A DNA stretch of 64,000 nt from Acheta domesticus. Its lineage: Eukaryota > Arthropoda > Insecta > Orthoptera > Gryllidae. Positions 29,138-38,864 of the stretch are shown in pieces. A model generated the notes under the pieces. That model saw only the letters and a program-made list of their open reading frames with translations. It searched no databases and was not told where the DNA came from. Every line of letters begins with the position of its first letter. The first letter of the stretch is position 1. Made by a program: the position numbers and the translations under genes. The stretch spans positions 143,386,734 to 143,450,733 of the forward strand of contig JAHLJT010000631.1 in assembly GCA_031308135.1 (NCBI GenBank), given 5' to 3'.

Positions 29138-29412
29138 TCACAGACGGGCAGACAGGCGGCCAGACAGGTGGCCAGACGGATGGACAGACAGACGTTTTGC
29201 TGTCAATCAGTTTTTTGCTACCAGGGATCCACACAACATGAATTATGGCTACATCATCTAATAGAGGATTTTTCTCTCTAAATTTAGCAACTGAATTTAT
29301 CCACTTTCTCGTTACCATGGTCCTGAAATAAGAGATTTTCTCTCGAAAATTCGCTGTTTTTTCGTGCAGCATTACATAATTTTCTCTCTACTCCGTAGCG
29401 AGAAAGTAAAAA
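29138..29412 (+). mobile_element. R1 repeat copy F (3' module only)
   Basis: It matches the 3' module of copies B and E: CAGACAGACG, then a TTAGCAACT(G)(A) block, TTTATCCAC, TTTTTTCGTGCAGCATTACA and GAAAGTAAAA at the end. The 5' part with the internal ~300-bp units is missing. A repeated GGCCAGACAGG motif at 29155-29180 is local. Confidence 0.7.
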
Positions 29413-29439
29413 TGTATAAAAGTATTAAAGTGTGAGAGG

Positions 29440-29690
29440 AAATTGGTAGGCACAGCCACCCCATCCGCCTCGCCAAGCGCCGCCCCAGCCCGGAAAGGCG
29501 CTGCGCCGCGCGCCGCGCCGCGGCCGCCGCCGGCACTTGCGGGGAGCGCCATCCATCTCTGTCAGCGGAGCGCTGCCTCACGGGCGCCAGGTGCGCCCGG
29601 GGCCCAGCCAGGCACATGGCGCGCGCGCCCCCTCCCTCATGGCGCTTCCGGTAGGCGACGCTGCTTTCCTTGCTTTTGTTCCTTTATTAG
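29440..29690. other. CpG-rich island
   Basis: This is a very GC-rich block (CGCGCCGCGCCGCGGCCGCC core). Frames on both strands are Ala/Arg/Pro-rich and read as composition. No domain. Confidence 0.5.
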
Positions 29691-29959
29691 TGTGTAGAGG
29701 CCCTTAAACTGCTGAGGTCATTGAGACTCCTGACGAACGATCTCAAGAGAACATGATAGCTATAAAGAAAATGAGGTGAATGATGACGGGGCAATGGCGG
29801 AATGAGAGGTAAGGAAAATGGTTTGTTTGTATTTAGATAAACAGTGAAAGCAAACAACGAATAATATTGACAGCTTAATTAAATTGATCTGTGGCCACGA
29901 CTACCGCTAGATGCCAGTAAATACACAATCGTCGACATACAAGATAAGACACACTTCAC

Positions 29960-30330
29960 AACATACAAGGTAAGATACACATAACAGGAGACTTAGTTAA
30001 CAAAATCCAAAGAGTAAAAGATAATACCACAAGGGAAGCAAGACAAGCACAACATTTAGTGATTCATTTCAGTAAAACTGTACATGCAAAAAATATACTA
30101 TTTGACAAAGGATGTGAATAATGTAATAAATTACCGTTAGAAATAAAAAAATTGTGAACAAATTAAAGAATTTAAAAGAAGAATTATAAAATACATAAAA
30201 ATAGAAAATTATTTTAATAAATAGTCAATAGAGTGTACTTATAGATGTACGCGATGTATGTAAATATATATTTTATGTAACGTAACCGAAAAGGCTAAAT
30301 AAACCAAATCTATCTATGTACAATAAATAA
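29960..30330 (+). pseudogene. LINE C-terminal remnant (CR1/Jockey-type)
   Basis: Translation across stops gives VIHFSKTVHAKNILFDKGCE and NKLPLEIKKL. This resembles the final segment of many CR1/Jockey-type reverse transcriptases (an HxxNILFxKG block followed by NxLPxEIK). A short AT-rich 3' tail with AATAAA repeats follows to about 30330. No RT catalytic part is attached. Confidence 0.5.
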
Positions 30331-30689
30331 TCGTCATTTCTGAACTTTGAACTATTCTAAAGACAGTTTACCAGTATAAAGAGTTAAATTCTGGTCAATT
30401 ATTTTTCGTCCACCATTACAAAGAATCCCACGCAATATCATGCATCTCGCCAAATAAATAACAATGCATTAAATGCATTCATGGACCACACCCAAGAATT
30501 AAGTTAATATTACCAAAAGAATTTTAAAACATTCTCTCCAAACAAAAACTCAAAAAAGCAACATTGGACACGACAACATAGCAATATAATAGTCAAACCT
30601 TTCCTCTTTCTGCTGTGGCTTTCATCACAAATATCTATTTTGTGTCTCAGAATCGGATATTTTCCCATAATCTCGAAGCACGCTATCAT

Positions 30690-31158
30690 TACATCGATTC
30701 TCAAACCAAATAAGAAACCTTTATAAACCGAAAGTTACCATCCTATCAGTTTCTCCCTACCCTTGCAAAACTATTTGGAAAAGCATTCCTGATTTGCACG
30801 TTTAAAAGCATTCCTGATTGAAACAAACGCAATTTTCTAAGAACAATTTGGCTTCATTGAGAAAATCTCTACCAGTTACACTATTACAATTGTCCGACTA
30901 TATTCACACAGGCTTTCTAAATAAAAATCACACACACACACAGGAATTTAATTAACATCACCTAGGCGTATGATAGAGCATGGTACAATGCAATTACCTA
31001 CAAGCTAATGAAGTTAGGTACTCCTCATTATCTTATCCAAATAATATTCACCTACCTCAACAATACGTTTTCAGTATCCGTCAACATTTATAATTCAAAT
31101 CCGAGACCAATAAGTGCAGGATTACCACAGGACTCTTAATTCCCGTACACAAGTCCCA
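30690..31158 (+). pseudogene. Jockey-like reverse transcriptase remnant 1
   Basis: Across several frameshifts and stops one reads ILKPNKKP, SYHPISF / LLPTLAKLFEKAF, FGFIEKIST, AFDRVWHNAI-like text, KLMKLGTPHYLIQII, and SNPRPISAGLPQDS. This is the ordered fingers-to-palm part of a Jockey-clade RT, up to motif B. The catalytic YADD box is not present. A CA repeat at about 30931-30943 interrupts it. Confidence 0.7.
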
Positions 31159-31159
31159 T

Positions 31160-31241
31160 AAAATTATAATGATACAGAAAGCTACAGACCTGTCAGTCTC
31201 CTCTCATCTCTATCAGAGATTCTAGAAAAAATAGTACTAAA
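31160..31241 (+). pseudogene. Jockey-like RT remnant 2, left part
   Basis: NDTESYRPVSLLSSLSEILE followed by KIVL is the fingers region of a second Jockey RT, starting just after remnant 1. The reading frame is interrupted at 31241 by a 3.4 kb insertion and resumes at 34682 with IFNNHLN, so the two parts belong to one gene. Confidence 0.75.
31237..31241 (+). repeat. target site duplication CTAAA (left)
   Basis: It is identical to CTAAA at 34677-34681. Removing the insertion and one copy restores an open RT frame across the junction. Confidence 0.7.
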
Positions 31242-31261
31242 TGTTGCGGTTGTAAACACCT

Positions 31262-31570
31262 CATTCAAAAGCGCGCCAACCAGGCAGCGCTCGGCAGCGG
31301 GTAAAGCAGGAAGCCCATTTGAACGGCATCGCGCCGCCCCGCCCGGCTCCGCGCGGCGCGGGACAGACCCGGCCGAAATCTTTTGTGTGGTTTACAGCTG
31401 TGGGTCTCCCACTGCTACCTGCCAGCTCCGTTCGGTTCCGCTCGGCGCCGACCCGCTCAGCCCAGAATGCCTCCCCGAGAATAAAATCCGGTCGGGGCGG
31501 TCGGGGCGGACGGCCCCGGCCGGCTGGGGCGGGCGGCTGGCGCGAAGTGTTGTCTTCGGCGCCCTGACGT
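31262..31570 (+). other. CpG-rich island upstream of the MADF exon
   Basis: This block is GC- and CpG-rich, with GGTCGGGGCG repeats near 31492-31510. It ends about 45 bases before the MADF start codon. Its position would suit a promoter and 5' UTR of that exon. Confidence 0.45.
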
Positions 31571-31614
31571 GCAGGTCATTTGTGAAATTGGTGAACTTCA
31601 TGAACTTTGTTAAA

Positions 31615-31753
31615 ATGAGTTCTGACGAAATGCTAATAGAAGCAGTTAGAGAGTACCCATTTTTATATTATCCTAGTAATTCAGGATATCATGATAACAG
31701 GAAGAAGGACAATGCGTGGCAACAAATTTCTGAAAACTTTCCAGAACTGCCAC
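31615..31753 (+). CDS. MADF-domain protein, first coding exon (partial)
   Basis: ATG at 31615 opens MSSDEMLIEAVREYPFLYYP, continuing NSGYHDNRKKDNAWQQISEN and FPELP. This is the N-terminal half of a MADF (Myb/SANT-like) DNA-binding domain: LIxxVRxYPxLY, a short loop, then KxxAWxxI. At 31754 the sequence is GTAAGA, a good 5' splice donor placed where MADF genes often carry an intron. The open frame continues only 56 bases past it. MADF proteins bind DNA as transcription factors, and MADF/SANT proteins are also the second gene of PIF/Harbinger transposons. The second half (WKxLRD) was not found downstream within the window. It could be a host gene's first exon, a captured exon or a transposon accessory gene. 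Confidence 0.65.
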
Positions 31754-31904
31754 GTAAGAACTATTGCTTGATTATATTTTTGCATTTACTGTCTGTCTTT
31801 AATATTTAAGAAATAGTCTCACTTGATTATAGACAATTTATTTACATGGATTACAAAAAGCAAAACATTTATTTGGTTTTGCAATAAATTGTCATTGGCA
31901 TTTA

Positions 31905-32375
31905 ATACGAAATAATTACAGGTATTATCGTTGCCAACAATATTGTTTGTTTGAATAGCAGCTTTGAACGGCTTAGTTTCATCAGTTTCTAGTACAAGAA
32001 ATATAAACAAACAATTAAAACACGAGTCAAAAACAAAACATTAGGATTCAAAGATTACTAATAATTTTAAAACCGAATTAACATTTTATGAAATAAAAGA
32101 AAATAAAAAGGGGGCGTTAAATCATTCAATATTACAGTAATTGTGAATCAATGCAATAAAGTGGAAGTGTTTTTCTCTGATACAAAATCGCACATGTTCA
32201 ATTCAAGTCCTTGCATAGATATTCGAAACCTATTGTTTTGGTTTTGACTCATGTTTTAATTTTTTGTTTATATTTCTTGTACTAGAAACTGATGATGATG
32301 GCTAAGTCATCGAAAGGTTCTATTTAAATAAACAATATTGTTGGCAATGTCGTCACCTACAATTATTTTATATTT
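31905..32375. repeat. inverted repeat, ~135-bp arms
   Basis: The left arm (31905-32040), reverse-complemented, matches the right arm (32233-32375): shared blocks include TTTATATTTCTTGTACTAGA, AACTGATGA and AACAATATTGTTGGCAA. The spacer of about 190 bp is AT-rich. Each arm holds a CTGATGA hammerhead-like motif. The structure resembles two opposed 3' ends of a retroelement, for example a Penelope-like one. Confidence 0.75.
32289..32315 (+). ncRNA. hammerhead-ribozyme-like core
   Basis: CTGATGA (32289-32295) is followed by a perfect 4-bp stem GATG (32297-32300) / CATC (32308-32311) around a 7-base loop, then GAAA (32312-32315). That is the conserved catalytic core and stem II layout of hammerhead ribozymes. 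The opposed left arm has a degenerate version (CTGATGA, AAC/GTT, CAAA). Stems I and III and the cleavage site are not evident, so activity is unproven. Confidence 0.35.
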
Positions 32376-32490
32376 TCTAAAATATGTTGTGGCAATTTTT
32401 TTAACAAATTAATATACTTTATCGAGTTTATTATAATTATACTCTATAATTAATATACTTTATCGTTTATGGAGTTCTTTTTCATTTAAA

Positions 32491-32513
32491 ATTATTATTA
32501 TTATTATTATTAT
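32491..32513 (+). repeat. (ATT)n microsatellite
   Basis: A short array of about 8 ATT units. Confidence 0.9.
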
Positions 32514-32679
32514 TTTGTAAAATTCATCAAACATTTGTTGGTGCATTAAATCATTATTTTTTCTTTCGCGTAATGCAAAAGATATTCATAAACATTATTG
32601 CATGGTAAATTTTAAAGACAGAAAGAATGTGAAAAGTTCAGCAATAATTGTTTACACCATATTTACAAACAAACCATGC

Positions 32680-33340
32680 TGTGCCGGGCTGGGCCGGGAA
32701 GGGCCCGGCCGGGAAGGGCCCGGAGAGACCGGCCATAATGGGTGAGTCAGAGGCCGAGCCGAGCGGAGCCGAGCCGCACGGAGCGCTTCCGCGCTGTGCC
32801 GGGAGCCCGTAGTGGGCGCGCTGCTTAAGACGGCTAGTGAGGGCAACGGACCAGGGAAGACGCTGGCGAATAGGCAGCCAGCAGACGTTCGGCGAGCCTT
32901 CACCCCAGGAGCGAGTCTGCGGCGCCGGGGACTTTATAAGCCGGCGCCGCCACCGCCGGGGCAGTTCAAGAGATCGTTGTAGTGCCCGTGTTAAGACTGT
33001 GTAATTGTGATTGTTTATACGACCCGGCGAGTAACTTGGTATTCTGTTTTACGGTAACTTTGTCGACTGTGCAAGTATTAGGGACATCTCGTGGATTAAT
33101 TGATTGCTTGGCTTGTGTCACGGTACTTTCTTTTGGATTACCGGATAGGCACATTTGTTGTATTGCAACGGGATGCTCGAGCCCCAAGGCGGGAGCCCAA
33201 ATTGCAACGGCAGCGTCTATCTATAGCAGCCACTCGTTGGGAAAGCCGAATTGTAACGGGATGGGTGAAAGAGCGGTGCAGGTGCAACGACTACTTTAAA
33301 TGATGAGCCGTAATTGGGCAGTGAAATAAAATGATACATT
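32680..33340 (+). promoter_or_regulatory. TATA promoter-like block with downstream polyA signal
   Basis: A GC-rich stretch with a repeated GGGCCCGGCCGGGAA motif (about 32695-32722) leads to TTTATAAG at 32933-32940. An initiator-like GCAGTT follows about 28 bases later (A at 32964), the normal TATA-to-start distance. AATAAA follows at 33325. A compact unit with promoter, ~360-nt leader and polyA signal is what an LTR U3-R-U5 looks like. It could also be a gene promoter. No reading frame in the leader has a recognisable domain. Confidence 0.4.
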
Positions 33341-34560
33341 TATTTCCGACCTACGGCCGGGGAAGTTACATGAAAAAAATCCCATGAGGTGGGATCACAC
33401 CCTACCTATTGAGCTCGGTAAAAAGGAAAAATAAAATAAAAGAAAGTTAATGACACTTCTGTTACGCTCTACAAAACAAAATATGCCATTGCGCGGCATC
33501 GCTTAATTTTAACAATAACAAACAAACAACAAAAAAAGACCAAACACTTTAAAAGTTCGATGGCATTTTCCGCCTCGTCTCGAGGCGGGGCGCCCCAAAG
33601 CGCGGGCGTGCGTAAAAAGTCTTATCTGTGGACGAGCGTGGACTGGGGTGTCCACGTTGAGGTCGATGGCCTTGGCGTCTTCCACGGGCGTGGTCTTACT
33701 AGCTGCAATGTTGCAACGGGAAGGCGGATGTCTTCCCGCGGTCGCTGCTTGCCCCGAGGTCTCCTTGGCGTCTCGCCACCAAGACGCTGGACGAGTCCGG
33801 GTTCGTCTCTCATTATGGCTAGGACGAGCGATACGACAGCATTTAATCGCTGTCGCGGACCGTAGGCTGGCTCCTGATGCTCGCGGCTCGGTTCGCCCAA
33901 CTTAGGCAACGAGTTTCGGTCGTGAAGCGCCCTCTCGTAACTTACAGCGCTCGCTTTTAAGCGTTACTTTCGCAGCCAACGCTCTGGCGTGTTCGCTCTC
34001 ACGACTACCTCCCTCTCGTAACTCTAGTGTTAGTCTCCACTTAAGATTTTGGGAATCCGTCCCTCTCCGTATTTTCCCCCTCCTAAGTTTTTCCTGGGCT
34101 CGCTGACCTACTTTTTGAGACCTCTCATTGGCCGCGTCTTACTGCGTCGCAGAATTAATTTAGACGAATGGCGGTCCGAGGATTTGTGGAAAATTTTCTA
34201 AATTCTCTCTCTCTCCCGAAATGCTATCTTTGTTGACCGGAACGCAGCTGCATTCGTCGGGGGGGGGGTGGCATCCCTATCGAGCAATTATTGTATGGCA
34301 AAGGGGTTCGGACTTTCTTAAATTATCGCGACAGGCGTGGAAGCGAGGAGGGCGCCCCAGGATCGGCGGGGGTTGGGTCACAAAAGGTGCATTCAGTGGA
34401 GTGGTTTCGTCAAGTGGCCTTTGACGGCCATAAATTTTTACCAGGTCGGCTTCCCGCCGGAGGGCGAGACTCTGACAGCAGGACAACGGGTGGGGGTGGA
34501 GCGCGGCTGGGCCGAGGCGAGCGGGGAAAACGCACGTGCGTCTGCCTGAGAGTACGAAAA
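33341..34560. other. mixed and GC-rich part of the insertion
   Basis: Two GC-rich blocks (33560-33960 and 34330-34550) are joined by C/T-rich sequence. A G10 run lies at 34259-34268. Frames on both strands are composition-driven; no protein domain was recognised. Confidence 0.4.
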
Positions 34561-34676
34561 AAGTTTTTTGTTGTAAATTTATTAAGGCACCGCTATATGC
34601 CGCCACAGTATGAAAAATTGTGACTGTGAAATAAAAACCTGTTTGACGAAATCGGCCTGTTTTTCTGAACATAACA

Positions 34677-34681
34677 CTAAA
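34677..34681 (+). repeat. target site duplication CTAAA (right)
   Basis: Matches the pentamer at 31237-31241. Confidence 0.7.
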
Positions 34682-35285
34682 AATATTTAATAACCATCTA
34701 AACTTAACCCATGCCGAAACACCAATTTCGCTTCATCAACAAATTATCCACTTCACACCAGCTACTTCAAATATCCAAACTCCCATATTGCCTTCCAGAA
34801 CAAACTACACACAATAGCCACCTTAATGAATATTTCCCAGGCTTTCGACAGAGTTTGGCACCCAGGCCTAAAATACAAGCTAAAAAACAAAGGAACTCCA
34901 AATTACCTACTACAAATCATGAAAAGTTTTATATCAGATAGAACATTTACAGTAACAGTCGAGAAGCATGTTTCCAACTCCTGCAAAATAAGAGCAAGAC
35001 TTTCCCATGGATCCCCTCTTCCAACCACCCTTTTCAAACTTTATACATCTGATATACCTACCTCTCTCAACATATATACCGCACAATTTAGTGACAATAC
35101 TGACATCTTCATGTGCCACCATTCATTAAATCACATTTGCAGTAAACTCCTACTACATTTGGAAAACATAGAATGTTGGTTCTTAAATTAGAATATCAAG
35201 CTCAATCCGTTAAAGTCAACAGCCATATTCCCCACCTCCTCCCCACTCCAAATTAATAACAACATACTCCCTGGACCCTCTACAA
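34682..35285 (+). pseudogene. Jockey-like RT remnant 2, right part
   Basis: It continues the frame from 31241 with KIFNNHLN, then MPKHQFRFINKLSTSHQLLQ, ISQAFDRVWHPGLKYKL (motif A), IKARLSHGSPL-like motif B text, LYTSDIPTS, and a degraded FSDNTDIF in place of the catalytic FADDT. NIKLNPLKSTAIFPT follows to about 35280. Frameshifts occur near 34708 and 34815. The loss of one catalytic Asp and the frame breaks make it inactive. Confidence 0.8.
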
Positions 35286-35685
35286 ACAAATTGTGTATTC
35301 GGAATCTCGCGCGATACGCAGATTCGTGTAGAAACTTGCATATTATTCCACGAAATATTGCATGCTCCGGCTCGTGACTGTCCCTGAAATATCCGATTAC
35401 ACCGCGCACGAGCGTGTGATTGGCTCTTCATTGATAACTCAACCTTACGCGCTGGCACGAGATCGGCAGTCAATGTAAAGATAGTTTGCCACGTCACGAA
35501 CTCATTGTAAAATAGTATGAACCCTTAAGTATTTACAGTCTTATTACGTGTGCATAATGTCTAGTAGAGAGTGGGCTATTTGTGATTAAACGTTGGAATA
35601 TGGAAGACAGACTTTTGTGAGAAAGAGGATTTTGAATATTTCGTTGAAGCTAGAGAGAGGCGGCAGGATGGTCAGTTTTATCATT
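35286..35685. other. region without recognised gene
   Basis: A CpG-containing block at 35300-35480 lies after the Jockey remnant. Nothing further is recognised. Confidence 0.45.
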
Positions 35686-36293
35686 TATATGTAACCCACA
35701 AATTGAAGTCCACGGTAAACATTGGAGGCAACACGGAAATGAAAAATTGATTTCTGTTTACATAAAGAGAGCTCAAGAAGAGGCTGAATCACTTCAACAA
35801 CGTTTATCTACAGACCCTACTGACTGTCTTCAAAACGAATGGTTTTGTTTGTTGGGAAGAGAAATCACGAGAATTTGCGAAGAAATAAATCAAAACAAAA
35901 TCTAGTATACCCTGCGAGGAAATTACCTGTTAGAGAAACTGTTTTATGATCGCGAAAAATTATAATGATGATTTTGGACGTTCTGTAGATATTGCGTAGA
36001 AGCAGTAAATGACTTGTCAACTTCTGATGCATATGTGTATTTGATGCGCATGAAAGTTCTGCGTCACCCGCCAAAGATAGGAATTTAAATCGTCGTCAGG
36101 CCCTGCATAGATGATGTAGAATCAGCGATGCAAACTATTTTTAGTTTTCTTGAAAACAGTGACGAGGAATAACAATTTGCCATTGATTGATAGATAGAAG
36201 TGATTGAAGGTAATTTTCTTCCACATCCTGAAACAGTTAAAAGACACATGCCTTATGTTGTTTGTTTCAAAAATTCGTAAATATTACGAGCGA
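35686..36293 (+). pseudogene. unidentified decayed coding sequence
   Basis: A frame with protein-like composition reads IEVHGKHWRQHGNEKLISVY, then IKRAQEEAESLQQRLSTDPT, DCLQNEWFCLLGREITRICE, and stops near 35905. Further text across stops reaches KIRKYYERLIT at 36290, just where a hAT MITE inserted. I do not recognise the family. It may be a degraded transposase or a processed gene copy. Confidence 0.3.
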
Positions 36294-36301
36294 CTTATCA
36301 C

Positions 36302-37179
36302 TAGAGACCGGAAAAATATATAGTATGAAACGTCAAAATATGTACATAAATATGTAATAAAAACAGTAGGAATATGCAATAAATATGTAAAATCGCATAT
36401 TATATTTAATATTAAAATACTACAATTATAAAACTCATTTACATAATGCGAAATTACATTCACAAAAAATTCCTATAAAAATTTTAAAAACAATGTAAAC
36501 GTTTTAAAAACCATTAGGAAAGCATAAGTTTATGTACACTTTCACCATAAAACTTTCCTATCAGTAGTTAAACCTTCACAAATTGTTATCCAGGAATGTA
36601 GTTTAGCACCCAGACTAGACGCATTAGAAGCCATCATTAAACTGGCGAAATCTACAAACACCAACAATCACTGCAGTACGGAAAATTCACATCAAAGTGT
36701 TACACGACGGCGATCGCCAACGTTTCTTGGAACTTAGGGTTAAAGGTCTCCAAACGCGGCCTCAATGATACTTTTCAGACCTAAAGGTGAGAATGATCTA
36801 TCGCTGACGAGCACTTCCCGCCACTGAGATAACTGAAGGCGCAGTCGAACTGTGAGAATATCCGACCGCGTCTTCACGAAGCGTACCTCGAGTAGAGTAC
36901 AGTACGCAGTACAATGCAGTAATAATGTAGGAAAAAATGCTAAATATTTTAGAAATACTTCTTTTCATAAAAATATGTACGAAAATTGATAAAATACAAA
37001 AAAATGTTGAGAAAATAGCGAAATATGTAAAATATGTAATATAGTGCCAAATATGTAAAAATATGTAACGAAAAAATTGGATATTGTGTTAGGTCGGCGA
37101 CAATTAGCAAAGATAAAAATTTTGAGAACGGTAAGTAGAAAGACAAAAAATATGTAATTATATAAAAATCCGGTCTCTA
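36302..37179. mobile_element. hAT-type MITE
   Basis: Ends TAGAGACCGG and CCGGTCTCTA are perfect 10-bp inverted repeats, flanked by identical 8-bp CTTATCAC (36294-36301 and 37180-37187), the hAT signature. It is 878 bp. Both subterminal zones carry many copies of AAATATGTA (at least four left, five right, both strands), likely transposase contact sites. The middle (36600-36900) is GC-richer, with scattered coding-like text but no open transposase. Confidence 0.88.
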
Positions 37180-37187
37180 CTTATCAC

Positions 37188-37964
37188 TACTGATCCTGTC
37201 ACTACTGATTCTATGAATATCAGAGTGTTAATCATTTAACAATGCCAATTATTTGCTCACATTAACTGTTTTCAAGCATGGTAAAGTGAAACTAGAGCGC
37301 GAGATAGGTTTGCTGGAAAGAGCTACTCCCGCTTTTGGCCAGAGGCCCAAGAAGTAACCGTTTTTCAGCACGCTCTAGCACCTAAACCGGTTTTCAGAAA
37401 TGTATAGTTAATGTGTGCATTTTGTAGTAAATTATATTTTTTTAATTCTGTGAATGACAATTATTTAAATAAAATGCATAATTTTGAAGACATAAGCGAC
37501 AAACTAAAAACAGGGCGAAATGTTTTATCGGTCTTTTTTGCAATTTTCTCTGCGAAGGCGACATTTTTTGAGTTAGCAAACAACAAATTCGAATTTGGCA
37601 CCCTCAAAAACACATAGAACCGTTGAGAAAAACTTCCGGAATATTTTCCTGGATCGGGACCTTTTGAGCACCATTTGTCTAGACTATATAGCATTTAAGT
37701 AAACTCGAGTGTGCGTGCGGTTCCGTCACTCACGGTTTGACCACTTCCCGTACACCAACCGAGACATACCAGGTGTCATTCAACGCGTTTCGGTCTCCTG
37801 ATGGGAGCAGATAATTTGTTTTCAGACTCGGACATAATATTCTAAAAAGGTCCCAAAACATGTTTTCCTGTTTTGGAGCTGCGATCTTTGAGTATGCTGT
37901 GAACTAAACCAAAGCCACCTAAATCGTTCTATGGTATGTATGTCGATTAAACTTCAGAACCAAC
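37188..37964. other. region without recognised gene
   Basis: Short frames only (37411-37617 plus, 37461-37694 minus) and no repeats recognised. Confidence 0.5.
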
Positions 37965-38600
37965 CTTAGTGAAGACGAAGAGAAAGACAGAAGAAAATGT
38001 AGATAAATGTGTAGAGGAAGACAGAGGAAGACGGACAGGAACACGAAGAGGAAGACGAAGAGAAAACGAAGAGAAAGATGAAGAGAGAGACGAAGAGGAA
38101 AAAGAAGAGACCAAGGCGAAGACCTACACGAAAACGAAGGCAAAGACGTAGACGAAGATGACGAAGACAACGAAGATTACGAAAACGACGAAGATGATGA
38201 AGACGATGGAGAGAACGAAGAAGAGGAAGAAGTCGAAGAAGAGGACGAAGACGAAGAAAAGGAAGAAGACGAAGAAGAGTAAGAAGACGAAGATGATGAA
38301 GACGACGAAGAAGAAGAAGAGGAAGACGAAGAAGAAGAGGAAAAAGGAAGGAGACGAAGAAGATGAAGTCAAAGAAGAAGAAGCCAAAGAAGAAGCCAAA
38401 GAAGAAGACGAAGACAAAGACGAAGAAGATGAAGCAGAAACAAAGACGAAGAAGAAGACCAAGAAGACGAAGAAGACGAAAAATAAAGACGAAAAGGAAG
38501 ATAAAGACGAAGGGGAAGACGAAGAGGAAGATGAAGAGGAATTCGAAGTAGAAGTCTTAGAAGACAACGAATACGAGAATATAAAAACGAAGAATTTCCT
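37965..38600 (+). repeat. (GAAGAC/GAAGAA)n purine-rich low-complexity tract
   Basis: About 640 bp of nearly pure purine on the plus strand is built from degenerate GAAGAC, GAAGAA and GACGAA hexamers. Because the unit is a multiple of three, long frames appear on both strands (Lys/Thr/Glu/Asp on plus, Ser/Leu/Phe on minus). These are artefacts unless expression is shown. Confidence 0.9.
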
Positions 38601-38864
38601 TTCACGGAAAATGAACTAAATAAGTGCAGGGCCTCTTGAGATGTCCGGATCTCCACGGGCCGTGTGTGCACATCTCCAAGAGCACAGCTGTGCCATCGAG
38701 CCGGTCGTTGCGTCTGGACTGCGTGGATAAGTGTTATGTCTTCAAAGAATATCGAGAAGACGATAATTGTTATATGAGAAATGATATATGTCAAGTGGCC
38801 CAAAGGTGCAACATAAAATGATTGCAGACAACGTCATGCGGTTTTAAAATTGATTTTAAAAGTA

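Larger units (their letters stand above)
31242..34676 (+). mobile_element. 3.4 kb insertion with TGTT...AACA ends, unclassified
   Basis: This segment splits a Jockey-like RT and is flanked by identical CTAAA pentamers. It begins TGTTGCGG and ends ACATAACA, with an AATAAA at 34629 about 45 bases before the right end. TG...CA ends and a 5-bp duplication are typical of LTR retrotransposons. I did not, however, find two long matching terminal repeats, and no gag or pol is visible. Inside are a CpG-rich start, a MADF-domain exon, an AT-rich middle with an inverted repeat, and GC-rich blocks with promoter and polyadenylation signals. It may be a large non-autonomous LTR unit, a composite of several insertions, or an element carrying captured host sequence. 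Confidence 0.6.

Noticed and set aside
33370..33420. Primer-binding site or SINE head next to the LTR-like block
   Set aside because: TGGGATCACACC could be read as either, but no tRNA match could be confirmed and the matching second LTR is missing.
38124..38619. Lys/Glu/Asp-rich 153-residue and Ser/Phe-rich 147-residue proteins
   Set aside because: Opposite frames of a hexamer low-complexity tract; no start context, domain or exon structure.
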